The translations under genes were made by a program, and so were the position numbers. DNA of 23,330 nt from JAFLCA01 sp041907145 (GTDB lineage: Bacteria > Bdellovibrionota_C > UBA2361 > JAFLCA01): positions 1-23,330 of the forward strand of contig JAYRHW010000122.1 of NCBI GenBank assembly GCA_041907145.1, read 5' to 3'. Positions 1 through 7,894 of this stretch are shown piece by piece (position 1 is the first letter of the stretch; each line of letters begins with the position of its first letter). The notes beneath the pieces are model-generated. The model had not been told where the DNA came from. It made no database searches and saw only the letters and a list, made by a program, of their open reading frames with translations.

Positions 1-215
1 ACCGGGATGCTGACGGCAGACTTAATGTTCTCGGTTATGAGGGGATCGGTCATGCGCGCGACGCCGCCGTCCCGGCGAATATCCGAGGGAACTCGCTCAA
101 GCGCCATAACGGCGACCGCGCCAGCATCCTCAGCGATACGTGCCTGCTCCACCGAGACCACATCCATGATAACGCCGTTGCAAAGCATGTTGGCGAGACC
201 AACTTTTAAGTCCAT
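1..215 (-). CDS. pdxS: PdxS, pyridoxal 5'-phosphate synthase subunit (N-terminus only, runs off left edge)
   Basis: PdxS condenses ribose 5-phosphate, glyceraldehyde 3-phosphate and ammonia supplied by PdxT into PLP, in the cytoplasm (deoxyxylulose-5-phosphate-independent B6 route). About 71 residues are visible. They carry the near-invariant segments VIMDVV (Asp18 matches the catalytic Asp of the family), EQARIAEDAGAVAVMALERV and a VARMTDP segment. The ATG at 215 is the usual family start and is preceded by an AGGA-type Shine-Dalgarno sequence. The rest of the TIM barrel, including the Schiff-base lysine in the VMAK segment, lies beyond the window. A pdxT partner would be expected further left but cannot be seen. 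The family call is very secure; the gene is partial only because of the window edge. Confidence 0.96.
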   Translation of the reverse strand, partial: MDLKVGLANMLCNGVIMDVVSVEQARIAEDAGAVAVMALERVPSDIRRDGGVARMTDPLITENIKSAVSIP

Positions 216-258
216 GGGGAAGTCCTCGCAGAGAAAGAAAGGCAGTAAGAGTAGTGTA

Positions 259-331
259 TGACCCCAATGGGAATCGAACCCATGTTTCCGGCGTGAGAGG
301 CCAGCGTCCTAGACCGCTAGACGATGGGGCC
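259..331 (-). tRNA. tRNA-Glu (anticodon CTC)
   Basis: The cloverleaf reads on the minus strand. The acceptor stem GGCCCCA pairs with TGGGGTC (one G-U). The anticodon stem CTGGC/GCCGG encloses the loop CTCTCAC, giving anticodon CTC, which reads GAG. The T-loop has the canonical GGTTCGATTCC. The discriminator is A, and the 3' CCA is not encoded because the next bases are TAC. The gene sits between pdxS and tRNA-Gln and is transcribed in the same direction as pdxS. Confidence 0.95.
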
Positions 332-405
332 ATAATCTCGAGCAAACGAGAAGGAGCACCCTAACAGATTGGATTTAAAAGGTCGAGGTTGAGGGGCACC
401 GAGAT

Positions 406-435
406 TTGCTTTCTACAATCGACTTCCGCTAAGAT
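406..435 (+). promoter_or_regulatory. Possible promoter for tRNA-Gln
   Basis: TTGCTT at 406-411 and TAAGAT at 430-435 are 18 bases apart, a tolerable sigma-70 pair about 58 bases before tRNA-Gln. Each box matches consensus at only four of six positions. Nothing else in the gap 341-492 looks like a gene. Confidence 0.3.
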
Positions 436-492
436 GCCTCTCCTCAGCAGGTCTAGCCCTGACGGCGCAACCAGCTGAATCAATTCAGATAA

Positions 493-566
493 TCGCCCGT
501 GGTGTAATGGTAGCACGTCAGGTTCTGACCCTGAAAATCGAGGTTCGAGTCCTTGCGGGCGAACCA
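493..566 (+). tRNA. tRNA-Gln (anticodon CTG)
   Basis: The acceptor stem TCGCCCG pairs perfectly with CGGGCGA. The anticodon stem TCAGG/CCTGA encloses TTCTGAC, giving anticodon CTG, which reads CAG. The D-arm has GTGTAATGGTAGCAC and the T-loop GGTTCGAGTCC. The discriminator is A563 and the CCA end (564-566) is encoded, unlike in the nearby tRNA-Glu. It lies about 110 bases before the TPR lipoprotein gene on the same strand. Confidence 0.96.
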
Positions 567-621
567 GCTTCCTCCAAGAAAGTACTGACTCAAGCGCTCC
601 CTATGCTTCGAGTGAGCCGTG

Positions 622-642
622 GCTCGCGACTTTGACGCGAGC
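622..642 (+). other. Seven-bp GC-rich hairpin between tRNA-Gln and the TPR gene
   Basis: GCTCGCG (622-628) and CGCGAGC (636-642) form a perfect stem with a seven-base loop. No T-run follows, so it is not a classical intrinsic terminator. It could limit read-through from the tRNA or fold in the leader of the lipoprotein mRNA. An in-frame TTG at 632 lies in its loop and is therefore an unlikely start for the downstream gene. Confidence 0.4.
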
Positions 643-676
643 GATATATAGTTGCCGGAGTATTGAGTCGGCGCTT

Positions 677-2482
677 ATGCGGAGAGAATTCTTGAGTTTG
701 CATCAAGCCTCATCGTTCGTTGTCGTTGCATCCTTGCTTTGTAGCTGTGCGATTTCTGGTAACTCGGGCGCCCCCAGTCAGCTGCAGGTGGACGTCCGGA
801 ATGTTGCCAAGACTCCCATGAGCGAGGAGTCTCGCCGGGCGTCTTCCGCCATGCACTCCTTTCTCATCGGGCAGCTAGCGTACGACGCGGAGCGCTCTGA
901 TGTCGCGCTCAGTAGCTTCATCAAGGCCAGTCAGATGTCTCACGATGCTGATGCGGCGCTCAGTCCCCAATTGGCCGAGCTCTATGTGACCTCCGGCAAG
1001 CTCGAAGAGGCTCTCGCTGAGATCGAGAAAGCCATCACCGCCTATCCCAATCAATATTCATTATGGCTCTTTAAGGCAGGACTCTTCGATGCGATGGGGC
1101 GGCAGGCAGAAACTGAGCCGCTTTATGCTCAGGCAGAATCACTCGCTCCCCATACCCTGGATACGGCGGTTTTGTTGGCCAGCCTGCATCTGCATCAGGA
1201 TCATCCGGCCCGCGCGCAGCAGGTATTGGAGGGGTTCACGAAGCACAGCGCTAACGATCCGCTCGGTTGGTTTTACCTTGGCCGCGCCTACGACAAGCTT
1301 GGCGAATCAATTAAGGCCTTGAATGCATTTACCCAGGCCGAAAAGCTGGACAGCCAGAATTTTTCCATCAGCCTCAATAGACTTCGCGCGTTGCTGAAGC
1401 TGAACCGTGACAAGGAGGCCAAAGAGGCTGCCGCGCAGATCGTAAAGCGGGATCCCCAGAATCCGGTATTGATCCAACTTGCAGGCCTTATCGGAGCTGG
1501 CTCTGCCGCCCGACAGCAGGCGATTGAGCAGCTTTCAATCGTTACTGCGATGTCAGACAATCCGCTCGAAGTACGGTTTCGTCTCGCGTTGGTGCAAATT
1601 GAGCGCCGGAATTTTCGCGAAGCTCAGACGAATCTGCGCTTGGTGTTGGCGGCACAGCCGCGCAATAGCCAAGCCCGCTACTATTTGGCTTCCATGCTGG
1701 CCGGCGGAGGACGAAAGCGGGAGGCGATTGAGGAACTGTATAAGATCGAGAAGGGCGAGGATCTGTATGTGAAGGCTAGAACCTTCGCAGCTTTTGTATT
1801 GCGCCAGGACACTAAACTTGCCGAAGCGGAAAAGGCGGTGCGGCAGGCCCTCGAGGTCGAGCCCGACAACCGAAATATACTGTCATATTTGATTTTAATT
1901 CTGAGAGACGAGCGTAAGTTCGAGGAGGCTGAACGGCTTATGCGGCGCTCGGTTGATAGCGATCCGGATAACGATCGATTGCTTTTCAATTACGCCATTC
2001 TGCTCAATGACATGAAAAGAGAGGGTGAGGCCTCGCGGATTATGCAGCGAGTTCTGCAGATCAATCCCAGGCACTCGGACGCACTGAATTTTCTAGCCTA
2101 TGGAATTATTGAGCAGCAGGGAGATCTCACGGAGGCTATGAGTCTTATCCAGCGCGCCCTGACCGAACGTCCGAATGACCCATACTATTTGGACACGCTA
2201 GGCTGGATTCACTATCAGCGTGGCGAGTTTGCTGATGCCGAAGAAATCCTGGGCCGCGCTGCTGCAACTGTAACGGAGGATCCCGTGATCCAGGAGCATT
2301 ACGGCGATTCGCTTGTTCAAGTGGGGAAATCGGAGCGAGCCATGGAGGTTTATCGCAATGCACTCGAGAGAGGTCGGGACAAGAGCTCCGAAGACACGGA
2401 GGATGTTTTAAACCGCATCGAAAAGAAGTTGGATACACTGAGAAGCCAGCTTCCTGCAGATGGCCGGCCGGCGAGGCGCTGA
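677..2482 (+). CDS. TPR-repeat lipoprotein
   Basis: The 601-aa protein is predicted to be lipid-anchored in the envelope and to act as a helical scaffold or assembly factor. From the ATG at 677 the first 24 residues are a signal peptide with a hydrophobic core ending LLCSC, so Cys24 is the probable lipidated residue. The rest is an array of degenerate tetratricopeptide repeats, for example ALAEIEKAITAYPNQ, ALNAFTQAEKLDSQN, AEKAVRQALEVEPDN and AMSLIQRALTERPNDPYYLD, with the typical A/G-x-A and Pro/Asn spacing. The frame is open back to a TTG at 632, but that would put charged residues ahead of the signal peptide, so the ATG is preferred. The C-terminus is polar. The stop overlaps the start of the LolB-like gene by one base (TGATG), which suggests translational coupling. 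In related Gram-negatives such TPR lipoproteins sit beside lolB-like genes; the exact partner is unknown. Confidence 0.88.
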   Translation: MRREFLSLHQASSFVVVASLLCSCAISGNSGAPSQLQVDVRNVAKTPMSEESRRASSAMHSFLIGQLAYDAERSDVALSSFIKASQMSHDADAALSPQLAELYVTSGKLEEALAEIEKAITAYPNQYSLWLFKAGLFDAMGRQAETEPLYAQAESLAPHTLDTAVLLASLHLHQDHPARAQQVLEGFTKHSANDPLGWFYLGRAYDKLGESIKALNAFTQAEKLDSQNFSISLNRLRALLKLNRDKEAKEAAAQIVKRDPQNPVLIQLAGLIGAGSAARQQAIEQLSIVTAMSDNPLEVRFRLALVQIERRNFREAQTNLRLVLAAQPRNSQARYYLASMLAGGGRKREAIEELYKIEKGEDLYVKARTFAAFVLRQDTKLAEAEKAVRQALEVEPDNRNILSYLILILRDERKFEEAERLMRRSVDSDPDNDRLLFNYAILLNDMKREGEASRIMQRVLQINPRHSDALNFLAYGIIEQQGDLTEAMSLIQRALTERPNDPYYLDTLGWIHYQRGEFADAEEILGRAAATVTEDPVIQEHYGDSLVQVGKSERAMEVYRNALERGRDKSSEDTEDVLNRIEKKLDTLRSQLPADGRPARR

Positions 2483-3276
2483 TGAGGATGCTTGGCCTGG
2501 CCGGGGTTACCCTCGGCGTTTCTCTCGTTCTCATTTCCGGCTGCACCCCTCGCGCCGGACTGCCCAAGGTGTCGAGCCAGCCGCTGAGTCAGCAACTGAC
2601 GCAGCAATCACGCGCAGCCCTTGAAAAGTGTGAGTCAAAGGTAAGCAGTTTGCGCAGCATCTCGCGGGTAAGCCTCCACCATGGGGAGGAGCGAGCGGCA
2701 TTTCGCTATGCCACCATTTTTGAAAAACCGGGGAAACTTCGTATCGAGGCGATGCCTACAGCCGCAGCATATACACTTTCGCTGCTTAGTGTCGTGGATG
2801 GAACTTTGACCTATCTCGATCCGGCAGAACGGACGGCGGTAAGGGGCGCTGCGACGAGCTCCATGCTGGCGAAGTTTATCGGCGTTCCTTTGGATCCTGC
2901 TGATCTAATGGCGCTGTTCATAGGCTGCATGCCCCATCGACTGATCGACGATTCTCTGGGGTTTTTCGAGTCCAGTCAGCAGGGCCTGGCAACGGTGACC
3001 AATGAGCGGGTCTATGCGGAAGTCGAGGTCGAGAGCGGGTTGCTGAAGCGCTTCGTTTTGGCGGAGACGACGAGTGGATTGGAAGCTTTCGAAGTTACAC
3101 TGGACGATTATGAAAGCGTTGAGGATGTACCAATTCCCGGTATCCTTACCTTGCACGTGCCAAAGCATGATCTGACCATGCAGCTGACTCAGGTGAGCGC
3201 ATTAGTCAACTCAGAAGTTCGCCCGGAACTATTTCAAACAGAAATTCCCGCCGACTACTCTGTGCGAGAGCAATAG
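2482..3276 (+). CDS. LolB-like outer-membrane lipoprotein
   Basis: The protein has 264 aa. It opens with a lipoprotein signal peptide whose lipobox LISGC places the lipidated Cys at residue 21. The body resembles LolB/LolA-type half-barrel proteins that carry lipid-modified proteins to the outer membrane. Visible features are a FEKPGKLRIEAMP segment, a VVDGTLTYLDP strand pair in the position where LolB reads out surface residues, and GVPLDPADLMALFIG, which matches the 'G.PL...L..L..G' segment of that family. Similarity is to the family pattern only, so the symbol is left blank. A second possible start is the ATG at 2488. It is coupled to the upstream TPR lipoprotein gene and the two probably share one mRNA. 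A plain lipoprotein of the LolA/LolB fold with another cargo is the main alternative. Confidence 0.7.
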   Translation: MRMLGLAGVTLGVSLVLISGCTPRAGLPKVSSQPLSQQLTQQSRAALEKCESKVSSLRSISRVSLHHGEERAAFRYATIFEKPGKLRIEAMPTAAAYTLSLLSVVDGTLTYLDPAERTAVRGAATSSMLAKFIGVPLDPADLMALFIGCMPHRLIDDSLGFFESSQQGLATVTNERVYAEVEVESGLLKRFVLAETTSGLEAFEVTLDDYESVEDVPIPGILTLHVPKHDLTMQLTQVSALVNSEVRPELFQTEIPADYSVREQ

Positions 3277-3289
3277 GCGTAGTTCGCCT
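3275..3289 (+). terminator. Weak hairpin at the convergent junction
   Basis: AGGCG (3275-3279) and CGCCT (3285-3289) form a five-bp stem with loop TAGTT, overlapping the stop codon of the LolB-like gene. It is followed by an AT-rich stretch without a clean T-run. It could end transcription from the left, and the other strand could serve the facing permease gene, but the stem is short. Confidence 0.3.
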
Positions 3290-3344
3290 TAAAATTCTAC
3301 TCATTTGTATTTTACTAGAGATGGCGGGACTTCCAGGGCGGACG

Positions 3345-5051
3345 TTATTTCCGCATCCGCTCGAGCAGCGCATTCTCTCCAACACTCAGGGCCCAGCGTG
3401 TCGAGGCATAGTTAAGATAAATGAGCAGCGAAGCAGCGCAGGTTACCGCCACATACCACTGTGCATCGGTAAAGGAATATCCGGCCATTTTAAGAGTTCG
3501 GAGGAATATCAGGAGGCCTGCCGGCAGCATGTTCGCTGCAATTAGCAAGGTGCTGAGCAGCATGAACACTAAGCTGCCAAAGCTCGCGGCAAGCTGGGAC
3601 GTATGTTCCCAATCAAAATTAGCGAAGAATGCTCCTAGTCCGACCGCAAGACCAACGATGCCGTAGCAAATGACCCAGCTCGAGATAGCGTTGAGAAAGA
3701 CTACGTGCGGACCGGCGTCAATCGCTAAGGCCCCCGAAGCAAAGATAATGCTCGAAATAGTAGCCACCGGAAACAGCCAGCACCAAAACTTCGCGCGCAG
3801 CAGACTGCGTATCGACATCGGCGATGTCTGCAATATCCAGTAGGACTGGCCCTCTAAGGACAAGGAGGGGAATACAAAGCGGGTGCAGACTGCAGTGATG
3901 ACGAAAGCGCCCATTGCCAGATTGGAGACGACTAGAAAGCCCTGCCACCAAAGGCGAGTCGACTCCGGCAGTCCGCTGACGGACTGCAGTATGCGGAAGT
4001 TGTAGAGATAAATCATGCACAGTCCGAGCAGCAGGAGAAGCTGCACTGCCTGGGTCATGTCTCGCGCAAAAATCTTGAATTCCTTAGTGATGATCGCCCG
4101 AAACTGCGGATCAACAAAGCCTGCAACTCGCACCATGGCTCGATGCAATTTTCGACTCGATAGGCGCATCCCGCGTCGGTTGTCCTTGGCCCGGGAGTAA
4201 GCGGAAAAGTGCAAAAGCTTTACCAGGGCATAGGCAAGAGCGGTGAGCCCAATGGCTACGGTATAGAGCAGGGATAGGTAAACTGCTCTGGTCATGCCGG
4301 TTGGCTCGAGCGATTCGCCAAGCACAGCGGCTGCCCAGTAGGAAGGCATCCAGGTCGTATTTGGCAGGGAGAGCAAGGAAACTATTCGCAATACATCATT
4401 GGAATTGTGGAAGCTAGCGCCAATCGGAAATATGAGCTTTCCGACGAAGTAAAGACCGAGCAAAGCCATAGCAAAAATGGCGAAGAGGATTTCTCGCGTG
4501 CGATTCGCCGGCAGCACGGTAGTGAAGACAGTCACGAATACTATGGAAAGCGAGGTGGGAATAACGAAATAGGGCAGGAGAGTCGCTATGACCACAACGA
4601 TATAGTACGGATTGGATTCATACGCTTGAGAAAATGCCGCAATAGCCGGCATGCCGAATATAATCGCCATCCAGGATGAACTCGCACCTACCTCAAGCCA
4701 TTTGCCGAAGAAGAATCGGGGCAGCGAAATAGGGGATGCTAGAACGAGGTCTAGATCTCGGCCTAAATAGAATGTTCCAAGGGCGGTGATTGAATTGGAG
4801 AACAAGAGCATGGCGAATAGAAACAGCAGCACCAAGCCGAGCGACAGAGTAGCGGGTAGGTAGGCAAAGGTGATTGTTTCCCGCACCTCGACAAGAGCGC
4901 GAATCGTGCCTTGGTAGATGGCAATCATGACCGCGACGGAAAAGCCGAGAATTATGAAGTCGCGGGCGAGCTGCGTGGGCTGACGCATATTTTGCCGCCA
5001 GCGATTGCGGATGGTGTAGAGCTTCGGCAATAGAATCGCCGGAACCATCAT
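3345..5051 (-). CDS. ABC-2-type transporter permease
   Basis: The 568-aa integral inner-membrane protein has roughly ten to twelve hydrophobic segments spread over its length, beginning near residue 30. Two soluble motifs repeat in each half: ASPISLPRFFFGKWLE and the later QTSPMSIRSLLRAKFW. Both follow the 'P.s.......K' pattern of large fused ABC-2 exporters (putative ABC_tran_2-type family). RDMTQAVQLLLLLGLCMIYL also fits that family. It would form the membrane part of an exporter energised by the ATPase encoded just upstream. The start ATG overlaps the ATPase stop by four bases (ATGA), the usual sign of coupled subunits. Double length compared with ordinary ABC-2 permeases suggests it works as a fused dimer. 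The substrate is not readable from sequence. Confidence 0.82.
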   Translation of the reverse strand: MMVPAILLPKLYTIRNRWRQNMRQPTQLARDFIILGFSVAVMIAIYQGTIRALVEVRETITFAYLPATLSLGLVLLFLFAMLLFSNSITALGTFYLGRDLDLVLASPISLPRFFFGKWLEVGASSSWMAIIFGMPAIAAFSQAYESNPYYIVVVIATLLPYFVIPTSLSIVFVTVFTTVLPANRTREILFAIFAMALLGLYFVGKLIFPIGASFHNSNDVLRIVSLLSLPNTTWMPSYWAAAVLGESLEPTGMTRAVYLSLLYTVAIGLTALAYALVKLLHFSAYSRAKDNRRGMRLSSRKLHRAMVRVAGFVDPQFRAIITKEFKIFARDMTQAVQLLLLLGLCMIYLYNFRILQSVSGLPESTRLWWQGFLVVSNLAMGAFVITAVCTRFVFPSLSLEGQSYWILQTSPMSIRSLLRAKFWCWLFPVATISSIIFASGALAIDAGPHVVFLNAISSWVICYGIVGLAVGLGAFFANFDWEHTSQLAASFGSLVFMLLSTLLIAANMLPAGLLIFLRTLKMAGYSFTDAQWYVAVTCAASLLIYLNYASTRWALSVGENALLERMRK

Positions 5052-5794
5052 GGCAGATTCTCCATCTGACTCTCGCCAGCCGTAATCTGCAGAAACATTT
5101 CCTCGAGATCTTGGTCGCTCCCCCCGGCTTGCTGGCGAATATCAAGAAGGGTCCCAATGCTGATTATGGTCCCGCGATGAATGATGGCGAGTCGATCAGA
5201 TACCTCCTCGGCAACATTGAGCGAGTGGGTCGAGAGCAGTATAGACATACCTGCCTTGGCATACTGCCGGAAGGAGTCCTTGAGCAACTTGGCGCCGTGT
5301 GGATCGAGACCGACCATCGGTTCATCGACAATCAGAACCTTGGGCCTATGCAGCAGAGCGGCGCAGGTGGCCAGCCGCTGTCTCATTCCGTGGGAGTAGC
5401 TTTCGATGAGCTCGTCTTGCCATTCAACGAGTCGATAGTCGTTCAAAAGCATATCAATCCGTTCGTCAGCATCATCGATATCCAATCGATAAAGCTCGGA
5501 TACGAAATATAGGAACTCGCGACCGGTAAGCTTGTTGTAAAGATGAGGACGATCGGGGATATATCCGGTAATCATCTTGGCTTTTTCGGGCTCAGCGATC
5601 ACGTCAAAGCCGCCAATGAGAAGACGCCCGGCGGTTGGTTTGAGAATTCCAGCCAGCATTTTGAGCGTAGTCGTCTTTCCTGCGCCATTGACGCCGAGAA
5701 AGCCGAAGATTTCCCCGGGCCGCACGCTTAGTGAGATATTATTGACCGCGCAGAAGCTGCCGTATCGTTTGGTTACGTTATGTAGTTCGATCAT
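5048..5794 (-). CDS. ABC transporter ATP-binding protein
   Basis: The 248-aa cytoplasmic nucleotide-binding subunit powers the permease downstream. The motifs appear in order: Walker A GVNGAGKTT (34-42), signature SHGMRQR (134-140, the degenerate form usual in GldA/CcmA-type ATPases), Walker B VLIVDEP (153-159), D-loop GLDP and the H-loop His at 190 (LLSTHS). The Q-loop position reads GYIPDRPHLY, with Asp where Gln or Glu is common. The short acidic C-terminus is typical of ABC-2 ATPases. The start ATG at 5794 has a GAGG ribosome-binding site that overlaps the end of the preceding gene, and only six bases separate the two, so the three genes form one operon. Exporter function is firm; cargo is unknown. 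Confidence 0.93.
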   Translation of the reverse strand: MIELHNVTKRYGSFCAVNNISLSVRPGEIFGFLGVNGAGKTTTLKMLAGILKPTAGRLLIGGFDVIAEPEKAKMITGYIPDRPHLYNKLTGREFLYFVSELYRLDIDDADERIDMLLNDYRLVEWQDELIESYSHGMRQRLATCAALLHRPKVLIVDEPMVGLDPHGAKLLKDSFRQYAKAGMSILLSTHSLNVAEEVSDRLAIIHRGTIISIGTLLDIRQQAGGSDQDLEEMFLQITAGESQMENLP

Positions 5795-5800
5795 ACAACC

Positions 5801-6505
5801 TCAGGGTAGAGCATCCGGCAAAAACCGTTGAATGAACTTTTCTAGACCTCGAGACTTGAGCATCAACGATGCCACATCGAAGGCAGAGCGCCTTTCTGCC
5901 GGGCAGTGTTGCTCGGATTCGGGAACTCGAATCAGTTTAGCTCCGATCTCATTACGTACATTGTCGCCGAGTATTTGCAGTATGCCGCCATGACTGGAGC
6001 GCAGGCCGGAGTACTCAATTCGATAGGTCCGCATCTGAACCTTTTTGATTAGCACAGGGCCCGGAGCGGAAAATTCTTGCGAGACCGCACGCTCGCCTAC
6101 TCGAGCGTCGAATATCAGGCGCATCGGATTAATATTCGTGGTACGCAAGTTGATGTGAACGTTCGGTGCGAGCACGTCAGAACCGCTGTCGGTGAGCTGC
6201 CCGAGAGGGTTGAAGCTTGCGATTATTGTAATGGCAGCCTCCGAGCTTGTCTTTCCATAGACGCTGCGCAGGTTACCGTTGGCTCGGAACACCAACCCCT
6301 GATCTTCGCTGAGATTGGTCGAAAGTTCGCCGATGCAGCGCTCGGCACTCATGACATGAAAAAAGGAAGGGCCAAGGTCAACGGCAGAGAAGAGCACGTG
6401 CGAAGGCCCCTCCATCTCCAGCATGGCAATATAGGACCTCTCGGCTATTACAGCCGAGACAATTGTCACGATAAGAGCTAGAACCAAGTCCAGGCTGCGC
6501 TTCAT
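5801..6505 (-). CDS. Membrane-anchored periplasmic protein of unknown function (ABC operon)
   Basis: I do not recognise this 234-aa protein. Residues 1-20 are a positively charged start plus a hydrophobic segment (signal anchor or signal peptide without a lipobox). The rest is soluble and looks beta-rich, with alternating hydrophobic strands such as APNVHINLRTTNINPMRLIF and VLIKKVQMRTYRIEYSG, so it should face the periplasm. Two cysteines (in AERCIGE and EQHCPAE) could form a disulfide. It is the first gene of the operon, six bases before the ATPase and then the permease, so it is probably a substrate-binding or accessory subunit of that exporter. The start ATG at 6505 is divergent from the GHL10-like gene, with 115 bases between them. 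Confidence 0.7.
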   Translation of the reverse strand: MKRSLDLVLALIVTIVSAVIAERSYIAMLEMEGPSHVLFSAVDLGPSFFHVMSAERCIGELSTNLSEDQGLVFRANGNLRSVYGKTSSEAAITIIASFNPLGQLTDSGSDVLAPNVHINLRTTNINPMRLIFDARVGERAVSQEFSAPGPVLIKKVQMRTYRIEYSGLRSSHGGILQILGDNVRNEIGAKLIRVPESEQHCPAERRSAFDVASLMLKSRGLEKFIQRFLPDALP

Positions 6506-6530
6506 AGAAGGGCGTATAATCAGGTTTTAT

Positions 6531-6543
6531 CAGGGGATCCCTG
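6531..6543. promoter_or_regulatory. Palindrome in the divergent promoter region
   Basis: CAGGG (6531-6535) and CCCTG (6539-6543) flank GAT between the divergent ABC operon and GHL10-like genes. A perfect TATAAT lies on the plus strand at 6515-6520 but has no good -35 box. The palindrome could be an operator; nothing else supports this. Confidence 0.2.
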
Positions 6544-6620
6544 CTCTACTACTTTGATGATGCCTCAGTTGAAAAGGTGACGGCTAGAAGCGATTTTAGG
6601 CGAGAATTTCGAGTGCTTTG

Positions 6621-7736
6621 ATGACCTTACAGAAGCCAATAAAAGCGCTTTGGCTGGAGAATCTGGGTCCGCGGTGCGCCCTTTCCAGCCCAGAAGCGAT
6701 TGTAGCGGCCTTGGAATTCGCAAAGCAGCATAGTTTTAGCGACATTTACCTACAGATTTACCGCGAGGGCCGGGCCTGGTTTCCTTCGCGAGTAGCCGGA
6801 CAGGAGCATTTTGAGGCGGCCGCAGGCAACGGATATCGGCCTTTGGAAACTGCGCTCACTCAGGCTGCTCGTTTGGGCTTGCGAGTTCACGGGTGGTTCA
6901 ATGCTTTTAACCTCGGACTCAATGCTGGGGCCACGTTCTTGATTGAGCGCGGGGAGGGCAATCTTCTTTGTGATAATCGAGGTGTCAGCCTTGCCCGTTA
7001 TACAGACAGCGGCATACCTCCTGATACTCGAGCCGACGTCTTCTCTATGGATGCGCCAAGGCTCTGGCTCGATCCATCTTCGCCGGAGGTTCGCGACTAC
7101 TTCGTTCGCGTAGTCGATGAAGCGCTGCACGAGGCCCCTGGGCTGGCAGGCGTGCATCTCGATTTCTTCCGCTTTCCTTACTTTCTGCCATTGCAGCCAT
7201 CTTCGCGCATAGCTTGCGGATATGAGTTCGGCTATGGCCGGGAAACTCAAACTCGCTTCGAGACGCAAACGAGTCTTCCCGGTGCATTTGTTCAGGATGC
7301 GCTCGGAACTCTGCGTCCGCGCGATGCCGAGGTCTCCTTACGGTTTGATCAGTGGCGCCGTGACAGCATCACCGAATATCTGCGGGTCCTACGTTCGAAA
7401 ATAGGTTCTCGAATTCTTTCAGTGGCGTGTTTGGCTTGGCCAGAGAGAGCGTACTTTACAGCCTTTCAGAATTGGCGGGCCTGGCTAGAGGAGGAGCTGG
7501 TCGATCAAGCCTGCCTGATGGCATACACGGCCGATGACGAGCATTTCCGCTATCTCGTTAAGCAAGCAACCGCCTTTCAAACCAAAAAGTCCCACGTGCT
7601 AGCGGGTGTTGGGACTTATCTACACAAAGACAGCGCGCGAACGTGGCGGCAATGTCAGGTAGCTGAACAACTAGGCGCAGCAGGAAGCGTGGTATTTTCC
7701 TATGAAAATCTAAGAAAATTTGAGACTGCCCTATAA
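6621..7736 (+). CDS. GHL10-like family 10 glycosyl hydrolase-related protein, no signal peptide
   Basis: The 371-aa protein belongs by pattern to the TIM-barrel GHL10/DUF187 group (relatives of YngK). Family hallmarks in order are an N-terminal KALWLENLG strand, the HGWFNAFNLG segment (usually 'HAWFNPYR'), LDPSSPEVRDYFVRVVDEAL, GVHLDFFRFPYF carrying the likely acidic active-site residue, and ACLMAYTADDEHFRYLV near the C-terminus. Family members are mostly exported and act on cell-wall or surface polysaccharide. Here the start has no hydrophobic leader, so the protein should be cytoplasmic unless the true start is elsewhere. An in-frame TTG at 6618 directly precedes the ATG at 6621 and does not change this. 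The Shine-Dalgarno sequence is weak. The substrate is unknown. Confidence 0.72.
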   Translation: MTLQKPIKALWLENLGPRCALSSPEAIVAALEFAKQHSFSDIYLQIYREGRAWFPSRVAGQEHFEAAAGNGYRPLETALTQAARLGLRVHGWFNAFNLGLNAGATFLIERGEGNLLCDNRGVSLARYTDSGIPPDTRADVFSMDAPRLWLDPSSPEVRDYFVRVVDEALHEAPGLAGVHLDFFRFPYFLPLQPSSRIACGYEFGYGRETQTRFETQTSLPGAFVQDALGTLRPRDAEVSLRFDQWRRDSITEYLRVLRSKIGSRILSVACLAWPERAYFTAFQNWRAWLEEELVDQACLMAYTADDEHFRYLVKQATAFQTKKSHVLAGVGTYLHKDSARTWRQCQVAEQLGAAGSVVFSYENLRKFETAL

Positions 7737-7739
7737 TTT

Positions 7740-7758
7740 TTAGTTCATGCTGAACTAA
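7740..7758. repeat. Perfect eight-bp palindrome after the GHL10-like gene
   Basis: TTAGTTCA (7740-7747) and TGAACTAA (7751-7758) flank the loop TGC, immediately after the stop codon of the GHL10-like gene. The stem is AT-rich and no T-run follows on the plus strand, so it is a poor intrinsic terminator although its position suits one. The remaining 7759-7894 shows nothing more than a small ATTCC/GGAAT hairpin. Confidence 0.4.
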
Positions 7759-7894
7759 CGCCCCTCTGCTCCTGATGCTCTCCTACAACAACGTCACTCA
7801 TTTACACGCAAAGGCCGTTTCTCCGCGTCAATATTCCCACGCTGGAATGAGGGTTAGCTACGGTGCAATCAGAATGGAAGATGATGGATATTTT

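Noticed and set aside
632..676. TTG start for the TPR lipoprotein, 15 codons upstream
   Set aside because: It lies in the loop of a GC-rich hairpin and would put charged residues before the signal peptide; the ATG at 677 starts the lipoprotein signal properly.
2145..2567. Minus-strand open frame of 140 codons
   Set aside because: It lies wholly over the TPR and LolB-like genes, is Pro/Arg-rich as expected for a shadow frame and has no translation signal.
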